Shown piece after piece: positions 1-5,943 of a stretch of 8,346 nucleotides of DNA (its first letter is position 1; each line of letters opens with the position of its first letter). The stretch lies in contig CAIXPV010000179.1 in the NCBI GenBank assembly GCA_903921405.1, forward strand, positions 1-8,346, written 5' to 3'. The DNA comes from an uncultured Actinomycetes bacterium (GTDB taxonomy: Bacteria; Actinomycetota; Actinomycetes; Nanopelagicales; Nanopelagicaceae). Position numbers and translations under genes: made by a program. The notes under the pieces were generated by a model. That model searched no databases and was not told where the DNA came from. It was given only the letters and a program-made list of their open reading frames with translations.

Positions 1-643
1 AGTATCCGGCGTATTCCCACGTGGCGGAACACCTGCAGTAGAGCGCTCGGGTGAGAACCCAATGGGTGATTACATTGCAGATCTTCTACGGGCTAAGTAC
101 AAGACTGACTTTGCACTTTCAAATGGTGGCGGAATCCGCGATACATTCCCTGCAAAGACTTATATTCCTGCAGATACCAAACTAGTGCGTACTGGTACTG
201 GCGCTCTGGATGTAACGCTGGGCGACGCTCTAACTGTTTACCCATTCGGTAATCAGGTTGCAACAACAGTTGTAACTGGAGCAAATCTTTGGGCAGCACT
301 TGAGAATGGCGTGGGCGGAAACTATCCTGCCGATGGCCGCTTCCCACAAGTATCTGGATTCAAATTCACATTTGATTCTTCAAAGCCTCTTGGAAGCCGC
401 ATCGTCTCTGTAACTAAGAACGATGGAACAGCTATTCCAAAGGATTCAACTGTCTACACACTCACAACTCTTGACTACATCATTTATGGTGGAGATGGAT
501 ATGTGAATGTATTCTCACCAACCCAAGCCAAGGTTTTCGGCGCACTACTTGATGTATTTGTAGATGCACTAAAGGCAGATATGGCAGCTGGAAAGGTCAC
601 CCAAGTTCCCGCCCTTGATGGTCGCGTGAAGAAGGTTGGCTAA
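1..643 (+). CDS. 5'-nucleotidase (UshA family), C-terminal domain, 5'-truncated
   Basis: This is the last 213 codons of a gene that enters from the left edge; the reading frame starts at base 2 and stays open to the TAA at 641-643. It matches the 5'-nucleotidase C-terminal domain, which binds the nucleotide in secreted or periplasmic UshA-type enzymes that strip phosphate from nucleotides. Visible family motifs, numbered in the fragment, are RSGENPMGDYIAD (15-27), NGGGIRD (41-47), the GD..TVYPFGN stretch (74-84), LWAALENGV (96-104), RFPQVSGF (113-120) and the base-stacking loop YGGDGY (162-167). The N-terminal metallophosphatase domain with the metal ligands and any signal peptide lie outside the window, so exact substrate and export cannot be judged. 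The C-terminus ends GRVKKVG, with no LPXTG motif or membrane anchor. A strong hairpin terminator follows 21 bases after the stop codon. An internal ATG at base 62 is not the start, because conserved residues precede it. Confidence 0.9.
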   Translation, partial: VSGVFPRGGTPAVERSGENPMGDYIADLLRAKYKTDFALSNGGGIRDTFPAKTYIPADTKLVRTGTGALDVTLGDALTVYPFGNQVATTVVTGANLWAALENGVGGNYPADGRFPQVSGFKFTFDSSKPLGSRIVSVTKNDGTAIPKDSTVYTLTTLDYIIYGGDGYVNVFSPTQAKVFGALLDVFVDALKADMAAGKVTQVPALDGRVKKVG

Positions 644-664
644 TTAAGTAATACGGCTTCATAA

Positions 665-706
665 CAAAGGGCGCTCGATGATTCGGGCGCCCTTTGTGCT
701 TTATTT
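665..706 (+). terminator. Rho-independent terminator of the 5'-nucleotidase gene
   Basis: Bases 665-674 (CAAAGGGCGC) pair perfectly with 687-696 (GCGCCCTTTG). The inner bases 675-678 and 683-686 can extend the stem by four pairs, one of them G-U, leaving a TGAT loop. A T-rich tract, TGCTTTATTT, follows. It separates the nucleotidase transcript from the tRNA gene. Confidence 0.8.
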
Positions 707-714
707 ATGCAGGT

Positions 715-743
715 TTTGGAGGCCTATAAAAAGCGGGTACTAT
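715..743 (+). promoter_or_regulatory. Candidate promoter for tRNA-Arg
   Basis: A -10-like TACTAT lies at 738-743, and a weak -35-like TTTGGA at 715-720 gives a 17-base spacer. Transcription would start near 750, about 19 bases before the mature tRNA. The tRNA needs its own promoter because it sits between two terminators. The -35 match is poor, so the call rests mainly on position and the -10. Confidence 0.4.
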
Positions 744-768
744 TCGCAGGTTAAACAAAACTACATAA

Positions 769-841
769 GCGCGCGTAGCTCAACGGATAGAGCATCTGAC
801 TACGGATCAGAAGGTTGGGGGTTCGAATCCCTTCGCGCGCA
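769..841 (+). tRNA. tRNA-Arg (anticodon ACG)
   Basis: A full 73-nt cloverleaf can be drawn. The acceptor stem pairs GCGCGCG (769-775) with CGCGCGC (834-840), with discriminator A841. The D arm is GCTC/GAGC (778-781/790-793). The anticodon stem TCTGA/TCAGA (795-799/807-811) carries the loop CTACGGA with anticodon ACG at 802-804. The variable loop is AGGTT, and the T arm is GGGGG/CCCTT around TTCGAAT (817-833) with two G-U pairs. The 3' CCA is not encoded; the bases after the discriminator are CAA. This is the CGN-decoding tRNA whose A34 is normally deaminated to inosine by TadA. Its acceptor stem is an uninterrupted alternating GC helix. Confidence 0.97.
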
Positions 842-847
842 CAAGTT

Positions 848-888
848 AAGCCTCGGGTGCCTTTCACACCCGGGGCTTTTCTTCTTTT
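848..888 (+). terminator. Rho-independent terminator after tRNA-Arg
   Basis: Bases 848-859 (AAGCCTCGGGTG) pair with 867-878 (CACCCGGGGCTT) in a 12-bp stem with one G-U pair and a 7-nt loop. The run TTCTTCTTTT follows. It begins seven bases after the tRNA and ends that transcript. Confidence 0.82.
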
Positions 889-917
889 AAATTTATTTTT
901 TCAATCACAACCAAGGT

Positions 918-931
918 GAGTGTTAACACTC
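918..931. promoter_or_regulatory. 14-bp perfect palindrome, candidate operator
   Basis: GAGTGTTAACACTC is its own reverse complement over all 14 bases. It lies in the 141-bp gap between the tRNA terminator and the Ig-repeat gene, about 35 bp upstream of the best -35 candidate. A perfect dyad of this size suits a homodimeric regulator. No regulator is encoded in the window, so its role is inferred from symmetry and position only. Confidence 0.4.
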
Positions 932-965
932 TGACAATCAATGCACGTTATGAGCGTGTACATCC

Positions 966-994
966 CTGATACAGCTACTACAAAAGCATAAAAT
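966..994 (+). promoter_or_regulatory. Candidate promoter of the Ig-repeat gene
   Basis: CTGATA (966-971, four of six matches to TTGACA) and TAAAAT (989-994, five of six matches to TATAAT) are separated by 17 bases. A start near 1001 would leave a leader of about 30 nt. A 7-bp inverted repeat (AATCTAA 992-998 / TTAGATT 1011-1017) lies directly upstream of the ribosome binding site and might weakly shade it. Confidence 0.45.
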
Positions 995-1029
995 CTAATT
1001 AACAATCACTTTAGATTAAAGGCGGCACC

Positions 1030-3807
1030 ATGAAAAACTCTCGGATCTCAATCGTTATTGCATTGTTAGTCGCACTGGCAATGCCTTCAACAGCGCCAGC
1101 TTCGGCTGTCGCAGTACTGCCGACGATTACGGATGGTGCCTGGTCAACAGTTACTACACCCTGGGGAGTTAGCGCGCTTGCAATAACGCCGCCCACATCA
1201 AACTCAACCGGTGTGTGGTCATATGTATCTTTAAACACGGCCGTAGTTAGCATCGTTGGTTCTGCTTTCTCAATTAATGGTGTCGGCTCAACAATCGTTG
1301 TTGCAACACAAGCGGGAACCACCGATTTCTTGGCAGCAAGTAGAAATATTGCAGTAACCGTCACTGGCAAAGCCCCGACAGTGGGAGTGTTTACCGTTCC
1401 TCCACAGAGTCTTGATAGTCCGCTCTATACGTTGACGCCACCAACATCTACATCGGCCGGAGCATGGAGTTATACCTCTTCTAATGTGAATATCGCGCGC
1501 ATATCAGGCGGCACTTTGACTTTAGTAGGCGCAGGATCTGTAACAATTACTGCGACCCAAGCAGCCGATTGGAACTGGGCATCAACATCAAAGGATGTTG
1601 CAATTACCGTTCTTGGAGCTACTCCAGTTCATGGAGCTTTCAGCAACGTTTCTTTAACTTTAGGAATCTTTAACTCATTTACTTTGTCTCCACCTGTATC
1701 AAACTCAACAGGTACATGGAGTTACGCATCATCGAATCTAAGCGTGGCCACCGTTTCTGGAAATTCAATCACTCCAGTTGGCGCAGGCACAGCAACAATC
1801 ACCGCTACTCAAGCGGCCATCGGTAACTTTGGTGCTGGAATTTCAACCATGACGCTGACCGTTCTAGGTGGAGCACCAACTTTGGGCGCTTTTCCTAATA
1901 CGGTCGTAGCTTTGCGGCCATTATCGGCAAATACTTATACATTAAATGCTCCTACCTCGAACTCGCTTGGGGCATGGACTTTCGTCTCATCAGATCCATC
2001 AATAGTTTCGATCTCTGGAAACATAGCTACCTTGTATCAAGTTGGGTCAGTAACAGTTACTGCCAATCAAGGCTCAGCTGGCAACTACGGGCCATCTAAT
2101 CCAGTAACAATGCGCTTTACTGTTTCTCCTGCGACTCCAACATTGTCAGTGTGGGGAAATATTGATAAGACATTTGGCGATGCAGGCTTTGCACTCACAC
2201 CTCCATCATCGTCATCTGCTGGCACATGGAGTTATGCATCTTCAAATATCAGTGTTGCAACAGTTAAAGATAATCAGGTAACAATTGTTGGCGCAGGTCA
2301 GGCAATTATTACTGCTACACAGGCCGCTAACTGGAACTGGGCCGAGACAACAAGTCAACTCACTCTTACCGTTGCACCCGTTGCACCTATTACAGGGACA
2401 TTAGCCGCGATGACTGGTGTTGTCGGCGATTCAGCAATTGCAATCACTGCGCCAACATCAAACTCAACTGCACGATGGACGTATACATCTTCTAACGACG
2501 CAGTTGTAGTCGTAAGTGGAAGTACTTTGGTGATTATCGGTGCAGGCACAGCAACTATTACAGCAACTCAGATTGCTGGTGGTAATTTCTTTGCTTCAGC
2601 GGCAACAACAGCGACAGTCAAGATTTTCTCGCGTGCAACCGTTGGTGCCTTTGACAATAAAACAGGTACCTTTGGCGGAGCAGCAATTGCTATTACAGCA
2701 CCAACGTCAGCATCAAACGGTCCATGGAGTTATGTCTCTTCAGATCCAACAGTTGTCGCTGTAAACGCCGCAACTCTTGAGATAAAAAAGACCGGAACAG
2801 TGACCATTACGGCTACTCAAGCTGCAACAGATGCTTACGTAGCCAGTACAAAGAGCTTTACAGTCACAATCGATAAAGCAGCCGCTGCAGTTGAAAGCTT
2901 TGAGAACAAGACCGGCATCTTTGGTGGTGCCGCTATTGCAGTCACTGCACCAACTTCTACATCTGATGGTGCCTGGACTTATGTTTCATCAGATCCAACA
3001 ATTGTCACGGTCAATGCTGCAAGCCTTGAAGTAAAAAAGGTCGGCACGGCAACCATTTCGGCCACTCAAGCTGCCACAGATTCTTACCTAGCCAGCACTA
3101 AGACATTTACAGTCACCATAGGTAAGGCAACCGCAACAGTGGGAGCTTTTGAAAACAAGGCGGGCCTATTTGGCGGCGCAGCAATTGCGATTACTGCGGC
3201 GACTTCTACATCAGATGGTGTTTGGTCGTATGCATCATCTGACCCAGCAGTCGTGGCGGTGAACGGTGCAAGCCTTGAGATTAAGAAGGCGGGATTAGTA
3301 ACTATCACAGCGACACAGGCTGCAACAGACTCTTATGTTGCAACAACTAAGACATTTACCGTAACGGTTGGGCCGGTTCTACCTACTCTTGGTGTGATGG
3401 CACCAATTGTCACAACATTTTCTACGTCACCATTTGTAATAACACCACCAACTTCTACATCAACAGGTGCGTGGAGATTCATAATCAGCAAGACAACCAT
3501 TGGTTCAGTAGTTGATGAGAGATTAGTAATCTCGATGGCAGGTACAACGACTATCACTGGGATGCAGGCTGCCACAGCAGATTATTTGGCTACTGAGATC
3601 ACAACAACGATTGAAGTTAAGCCATATGTATTAGTCAAGGCATCTAAGCGCGTAATTACTGTAACAGTTAAGGGCGCTACCGCTAGAGTCTTAATAGATG
3701 GAAAGACAGCCAAACTTGGAAGCAATACAGTCAAAGTTGGTACACGAATCGTAACGATTGTAGTTGGTGGCAAAGAGATCTATAGGAAATCTTTCGCTAT
3801 CAAGTAG
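1030..3807 (+). CDS. Secreted protein with ten tandem Big_2-like Ig repeats
   Basis: This 925-residue protein is probably exported and extracellular. The signal peptide has a short basic start (KNSR), a hydrophobic core at residues 6-18 and a likely cut after APASA (residue 26). Ten repeats follow: 31-116, 117-199, 200-283, 284-370, 371-453, 454-536, 537-619, 620-702, 703-785 and 786-867. Each is about 83 residues, with a conserved Trp in a WSY/WTY motif, SSN or SSD plus V.V, then a G..TIT.TQA strand, as in bacterial Ig-like group 2 domains. Residues 868-925 form a separate basic segment. I found no cysteine, LPXTG motif or C-terminal membrane helix, so attachment, if any, would be non-covalent. 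The ATG at 1030 is chosen because it begins the signal peptide and follows AAAGGCGGC. No enzymatic domain is visible. A structural or adhesive surface role is inference from family behaviour; pcp follows after nine bases. Confidence 0.88.
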   Translation: MKNSRISIVIALLVALAMPSTAPASAVAVLPTITDGAWSTVTTPWGVSALAITPPTSNSTGVWSYVSLNTAVVSIVGSAFSINGVGSTIVVATQAGTTDFLAASRNIAVTVTGKAPTVGVFTVPPQSLDSPLYTLTPPTSTSAGAWSYTSSNVNIARISGGTLTLVGAGSVTITATQAADWNWASTSKDVAITVLGATPVHGAFSNVSLTLGIFNSFTLSPPVSNSTGTWSYASSNLSVATVSGNSITPVGAGTATITATQAAIGNFGAGISTMTLTVLGGAPTLGAFPNTVVALRPLSANTYTLNAPTSNSLGAWTFVSSDPSIVSISGNIATLYQVGSVTVTANQGSAGNYGPSNPVTMRFTVSPATPTLSVWGNIDKTFGDAGFALTPPSSSSAGTWSYASSNISVATVKDNQVTIVGAGQAIITATQAANWNWAETTSQLTLTVAPVAPITGTLAAMTGVVGDSAIAITAPTSNSTARWTYTSSNDAVVVVSGSTLVIIGAGTATITATQIAGGNFFASAATTATVKIFSRATVGAFDNKTGTFGGAAIAITAPTSASNGPWSYVSSDPTVVAVNAATLEIKKTGTVTITATQAATDAYVASTKSFTVTIDKAAAAVESFENKTGIFGGAAIAVTAPTSTSDGAWTYVSSDPTIVTVNAASLEVKKVGTATISATQAATDSYLASTKTFTVTIGKATATVGAFENKAGLFGGAAIAITAATSTSDGVWSYASSDPAVVAVNGASLEIKKAGLVTITATQAATDSYVATTKTFTVTVGPVLPTLGVMAPIVTTFSTSPFVITPPTSTSTGAWRFIISKTTIGSVVDERLVISMAGTTTITGMQAATADYLATEITTTIEVKPYVLVKASKRVITVTVKGATARVLIDGKTAKLGSNTVKVGTRIVTIVVGGKEIYRKSFAIK
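1120..3630 (+). repeat. Tandem array of ten approx. 249-bp coding repeats
   Basis: The Ig-like modules are in-frame tandem units, seven of them 83 codons long, with variants of 82, 84, 86 and 87. The Trp of the WSY motif is kept in all ten. Modules 7, 8 and 9 (2638-2886, 2887-3135, 3136-3384) are the closest relatives: by hand count, 7 and 8 share about 61 of 83 residues, 7 and 9 about 61, and 8 and 9 about 57. They also share marker stretches such as FGGAAIA and QAATD. The outer modules are much more divergent. This suggests the array grew by unequal recombination, most recently in its second half. Confidence 0.85.
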
Positions 3808-3816
3808 TCTTCACAT

Positions 3817-4401
3817 ATGAAGATATTGCTGACAGGCTTTGAGCCATTCGGTAACTCAACCCTGAATCCATCAGGGGAGATTGTTAAAGCAATCAAAACT
3901 GAAAACATTATCGGCGTTGTTCTGCCAGTGGTTTTCGGGCAGGCATCACAGATGTTAAAAGAGTTGATTGCACTGCACAAACCTGATGTTGTGCTGTGTC
4001 TTGGCCAAGCTGAAGGCCGCCATGCAATGACACCAGAACGTGTGGCCATTAATTTAGATGATGCGCGGATTGCCGATAATGCTGGAGTAATAATGACCGA
4101 TCAACCCATTCTCATTGGCGGGCCAGATGCATATTTCACTACTCTGCCAGTCAAAGAAATGGTCAATGCAATGAAAGAGGCAAATGTTCCAGCGGCAATC
4201 TCATTGAGTGCAGGAAGTTTTGTGTGCAACCATCTTTTCTATTCCATGCAGCACCACTTGGTGGGTAGCGGCGTACGAAGTGGATTTATGCATGTGCCAT
4301 TGATGGATCAACAGCGCGTTGAGTTCTCGGGACTTCCATCAATGCCGCTTGCACAGATGGTCGCCGGAGTTTTGGCGTGTTTAAAACTGTTAAGCGCGTA
4401 G
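3817..4401 (+). CDS. pcp: Pyroglutamyl-peptidase I (peptidase family C15)
   Basis: A cytosolic cysteine peptidase that removes N-terminal pyroglutamate from peptides. At 194 residues it is slightly shorter than the usual 200-215. It starts with the family's N-terminal signature MKILLTGFEPFG and has STLNPS after it. The catalytic triad is complete: Glu74 in TPERVAIN, Cys137 in SAGSFVCNHLFY and His159 in GFMHVPL. The GQAEGR motif (64-69) and the DARIADNAG stretch (82-90) also fit. No signal peptide is present, as expected. The start sits nine bases after the stop of the Ig-repeat gene with no clear ribosome binding site, so translation may depend on coupling to the upstream gene. The 3' end overlaps the convergent aminotransferase gene by 12 bp, and no terminator is visible on this strand. 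The family assignment is secure; the peptide source in this organism is unknown. Confidence 0.95.
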   Translation: MKILLTGFEPFGNSTLNPSGEIVKAIKTENIIGVVLPVVFGQASQMLKELIALHKPDVVLCLGQAEGRHAMTPERVAINLDDARIADNAGVIMTDQPILIGGPDAYFTTLPVKEMVNAMKEANVPAAISLSAGSFVCNHLFYSMQHHLVGSGVRSGFMHVPLMDQQRVEFSGLPSMPLAQMVAGVLACLKLLSA

Positions 4402-5784
4402 AGCTTGAGCAAAGGCTAAGAAATCCTCGACCAATAAATCTACTTCGCGTTGACCATGTGCAAGTGAAATCAACCACTGCTCATCAAGCCCCGGAGGCGT
4501 AATGATTCCGCGGTTAAGCGAGAACAACCACGACAGTTCTGCAATCGCAAAATCTGTTGATTTATAATCACGGTAGTTACGAAGTGGCTTTGTTGTCCAG
4601 GTTATGCAACCCTTCACACCAAATCCAACTGTGTGTGCAGGTAACTGATACTCCTCGATAATTACATTAATACGATCCAGAGCTTGCTGATTAAATGCTT
4701 CAGCAACTGCGAGGGTTTCCTTCGTACAAATTTTATCGACGGCACGTACACCAGCCATTGCTAGTGGGTTTCCGTTGAAAGTACCAAAGTGTGCCATTTT
4801 GCCGTTAGTGACAAAATCCATGTACTTCTTTTTGCCACCAAAAGCCGCCAAAGTAAGTCCGCCACCAATTGATTTCGCTAAAGTAATTAAGTCTGGAATA
4901 ACACCTAAGCGTTGTGCAGCACCTTGATGGCCAGCGGTCAAACCTGTTTTAACTTCATCAAAGATTAAAACAACGTTGTATTGGTCGCAAAGTTCGCGAA
5001 CTCTTTCTAGATAACCAGCATCAGGCAAAACAATGCCAAGGTTCTCCATTACGGGTTCGATAATAAAGCAGGCAATCTTTGACGCGTTCTTCTCAAATAT
5101 ACGTTCAAGTGCATCAGCGTCGTTGTAAGAGACAACATAGATATCTCCAGGGACTATGCCAGCCGGCACGTGAGCAATTGGATTTTCAACATCACCAATC
5201 AGATCCACCGGCGGCTTGCTAGACACAACAAATGGGTCATAGCTACCGTGGTAACCACCTTCGACCTTGACGATGCCATCCTTACCAGTTGCTGCGCGTG
5301 CAGTACGAACGGCATACATAGTTGATTCGGTGCCACTGTTGGTAAATCGAACTTGGTCGATCACGAAGCGGCGGCAGATTCGCTCTGCTGCATCGGTTGA
5401 GATCGGCGACGGGGTAACAAAGAGCATGCCGGTTTCAAGAGAATTCTTGACCTCTTCAACCACGGTTGGGTTTAAATGACCGGCCAACATTGCGCCAAAG
5501 CCCATGGATAGGTCCAGCAGTTCGCGACCATCTACGTCGGTCATCCAAGCGCCTTTAGCGCTAACAATTGAGATCGGGTAAGGATCCCAATGCTGGAAGC
5601 TAGAGGTAACACCCAGAGGCAGGGATTTAAAGGAGCGCCTGCTTTCCTCAGCACTCTTGCCAGTCTTCTTAGTAAATAACTCCCATTCGGATTTCAGGAG
5701 TTCGGCGACTCTTTCAGGTGGAATTTCTACTGAAGTCGTTGGGACAAATCTAAATGTTTCCTTGTGATTAGTTTGTGTAATCAT
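4390..5784 (-). CDS. PLP-dependent class III aminotransferase (HemL-like)
   Basis: This 464-residue enzyme has the glutamate-1-semialdehyde aminomutase-like fold type I. Key elements are DVDGRELLDLSMGFGAMLAGH (residues 83-103), the phosphate-binding NSGTEST (149-155), EGGYHGSYD (175-183), IIEPV (241-245), FDEVKTG with the pyridine-binding Asp276 (275-281), the Schiff-base Lys304 in LAKSIGGG (302-309) and GTFNGNPLAMAG (334-345). It is longer than typical HemL (about 430), mainly from an N-terminal stretch of about 50 residues without family motifs. Around the lysine it reads LAKSIGGGLTLAAFGG rather than the GK-IGGGLPVGA usual in HemL. I therefore regard it as a related transaminase or mutase of unknown substrate, possibly acting on a beta- or omega-amino compound, which is inference. 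The ATG overlaps the TGA of an upstream mini-ORF as ATGA and has no Shine-Dalgarno of its own, which supports this start by coupling. The 3' end overlaps pcp tail to tail. Confidence 0.88.
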   Translation of the reverse strand: MITQTNHKETFRFVPTTSVEIPPERVAELLKSEWELFTKKTGKSAEESRRSFKSLPLGVTSSFQHWDPYPISIVSAKGAWMTDVDGRELLDLSMGFGAMLAGHLNPTVVEEVKNSLETGMLFVTPSPISTDAAERICRRFVIDQVRFTNSGTESTMYAVRTARAATGKDGIVKVEGGYHGSYDPFVVSSKPPVDLIGDVENPIAHVPAGIVPGDIYVVSYNDADALERIFEKNASKIACFIIEPVMENLGIVLPDAGYLERVRELCDQYNVVLIFDEVKTGLTAGHQGAAQRLGVIPDLITLAKSIGGGLTLAAFGGKKKYMDFVTNGKMAHFGTFNGNPLAMAGVRAVDKICTKETLAVAEAFNQQALDRINVIIEEYQLPAHTVGFGVKGCITWTTKPLRNYRDYKSTDFAIAELSWLFSLNRGIITPPGLDEQWLISLAHGQREVDLLVEDFLAFAQALRA

Positions 5785-5888
5785 TGTAAAGCTTGTACGG
5801 CAAAGGTTTCAGCGTTTGAAACTCGTTTGAGAAGTACTCTCCCGGTTCGGTTTTTTAGTTCTTGCGAACTAAGGCTTAAGTATCTCAT
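5781..5888 (-). CDS. Phd/YefM antitoxin-like mini-ORF, 35 codons, probably truncated
   Basis: An ATG at 5888-5886 opens 35 codons ending in TGA (5783-5781), which overlaps the aminotransferase ATG by four bases. The product begins MRYLSLSSQELKNRTG and continues with RVLLKRVSNAETFAV. This follows the N-terminal DNA-binding pattern of Phd/YefM antitoxins: S..EL+N..G.VL..V...E.F.V. Full antitoxins run to about 60-90 residues, continuing with a +.G.P.A segment and a toxin-binding tail. Both are missing: the ORF stops at QALQ. No toxin gene is adjacent. It may be a decayed antitoxin, a free-standing DNA-binding microprotein, or a leader ORF that couples translation to the aminotransferase. The frame is also open upstream to a TTG at 5906, eight bases after an AAGGAG at 5920-5915, which would add six residues. 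The ATG better fits the family N-terminus. The homology is judged by eye on a short sequence. Confidence 0.55.
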   Translation of the reverse strand: MRYLSLSSQELKNRTGRVLLKRVSNAETFAVQALQ

Positions 5889-5898
5889 GCCGTTTTTT

Positions 5899-5934
5899 AA
5901 AAGCAACCCCGAAACTCCTTGATTTTACGCGGGG
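5899..5934 (-). terminator. Weak candidate terminator after the ABC exporter genes
   Basis: On the minus strand CCCCG (5934-5930) can pair with CGGGG (5911-5907) around an 18-nt loop, followed by TTGCTTTT (5906-5899). The stem is short and the loop large, so termination may be partial and read-through into the mini-ORF and aminotransferase is possible. The same bases include the AAGGAG that could serve as a ribosome binding site. Confidence 0.3.
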
Positions 5935-5943
5935 AAAAATAAT

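Noticed and set aside
769..841. tRNA-Arg as attachment site of an integrated element carrying the Ig-repeat gene
   Set aside because: No duplicate of the tRNA 3' end is seen in the window, and no integrase or phage gene is present.
678..890. A 70-codon open frame across the tRNA region
   Set aside because: It starts inside a terminator hairpin, runs through the tRNA-Arg gene and both stems, has no ribosome binding site and resembles no protein.
917..991. Tiny open frames in the leader of the Ig-repeat gene (for example 16 codons from the ATG at 941)
   Set aside because: No suitably spaced ribosome binding site, no recognisable product, and a length expected by chance.
1011..3773. Several open frames on the minus strand opposite the Ig-repeat gene, and one plus-strand frame at 2540-2764
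   Set aside because: They are shadows produced by the biased, repetitive codon use of the repeat gene; they recur with the repeat period and have low-complexity products.
5785..5872. Riboswitch-like leader (GGGAGAG and several stem-loops, including TTAGTTC-GCAA-GAACTAA at 5872-5855) before the aminotransferase
   Set aside because: I first considered a glycine-type aptamer, but the conserved core is missing, and the stretch is fully coding for the Phd-like mini-ORF. The small hairpins have no terminator or anti-terminator partner.
5879..5906. Minus-strand promoter TTGCTT-N16-GATACT for the aminotransferase
   Set aside because: The -10 match is moderate and the -35 weak; a start near 5872 would fall inside the mini-ORF and remove its ATG, which conflicts with the ATGA coupling. 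It remains possible only if the mini-ORF is not translated.
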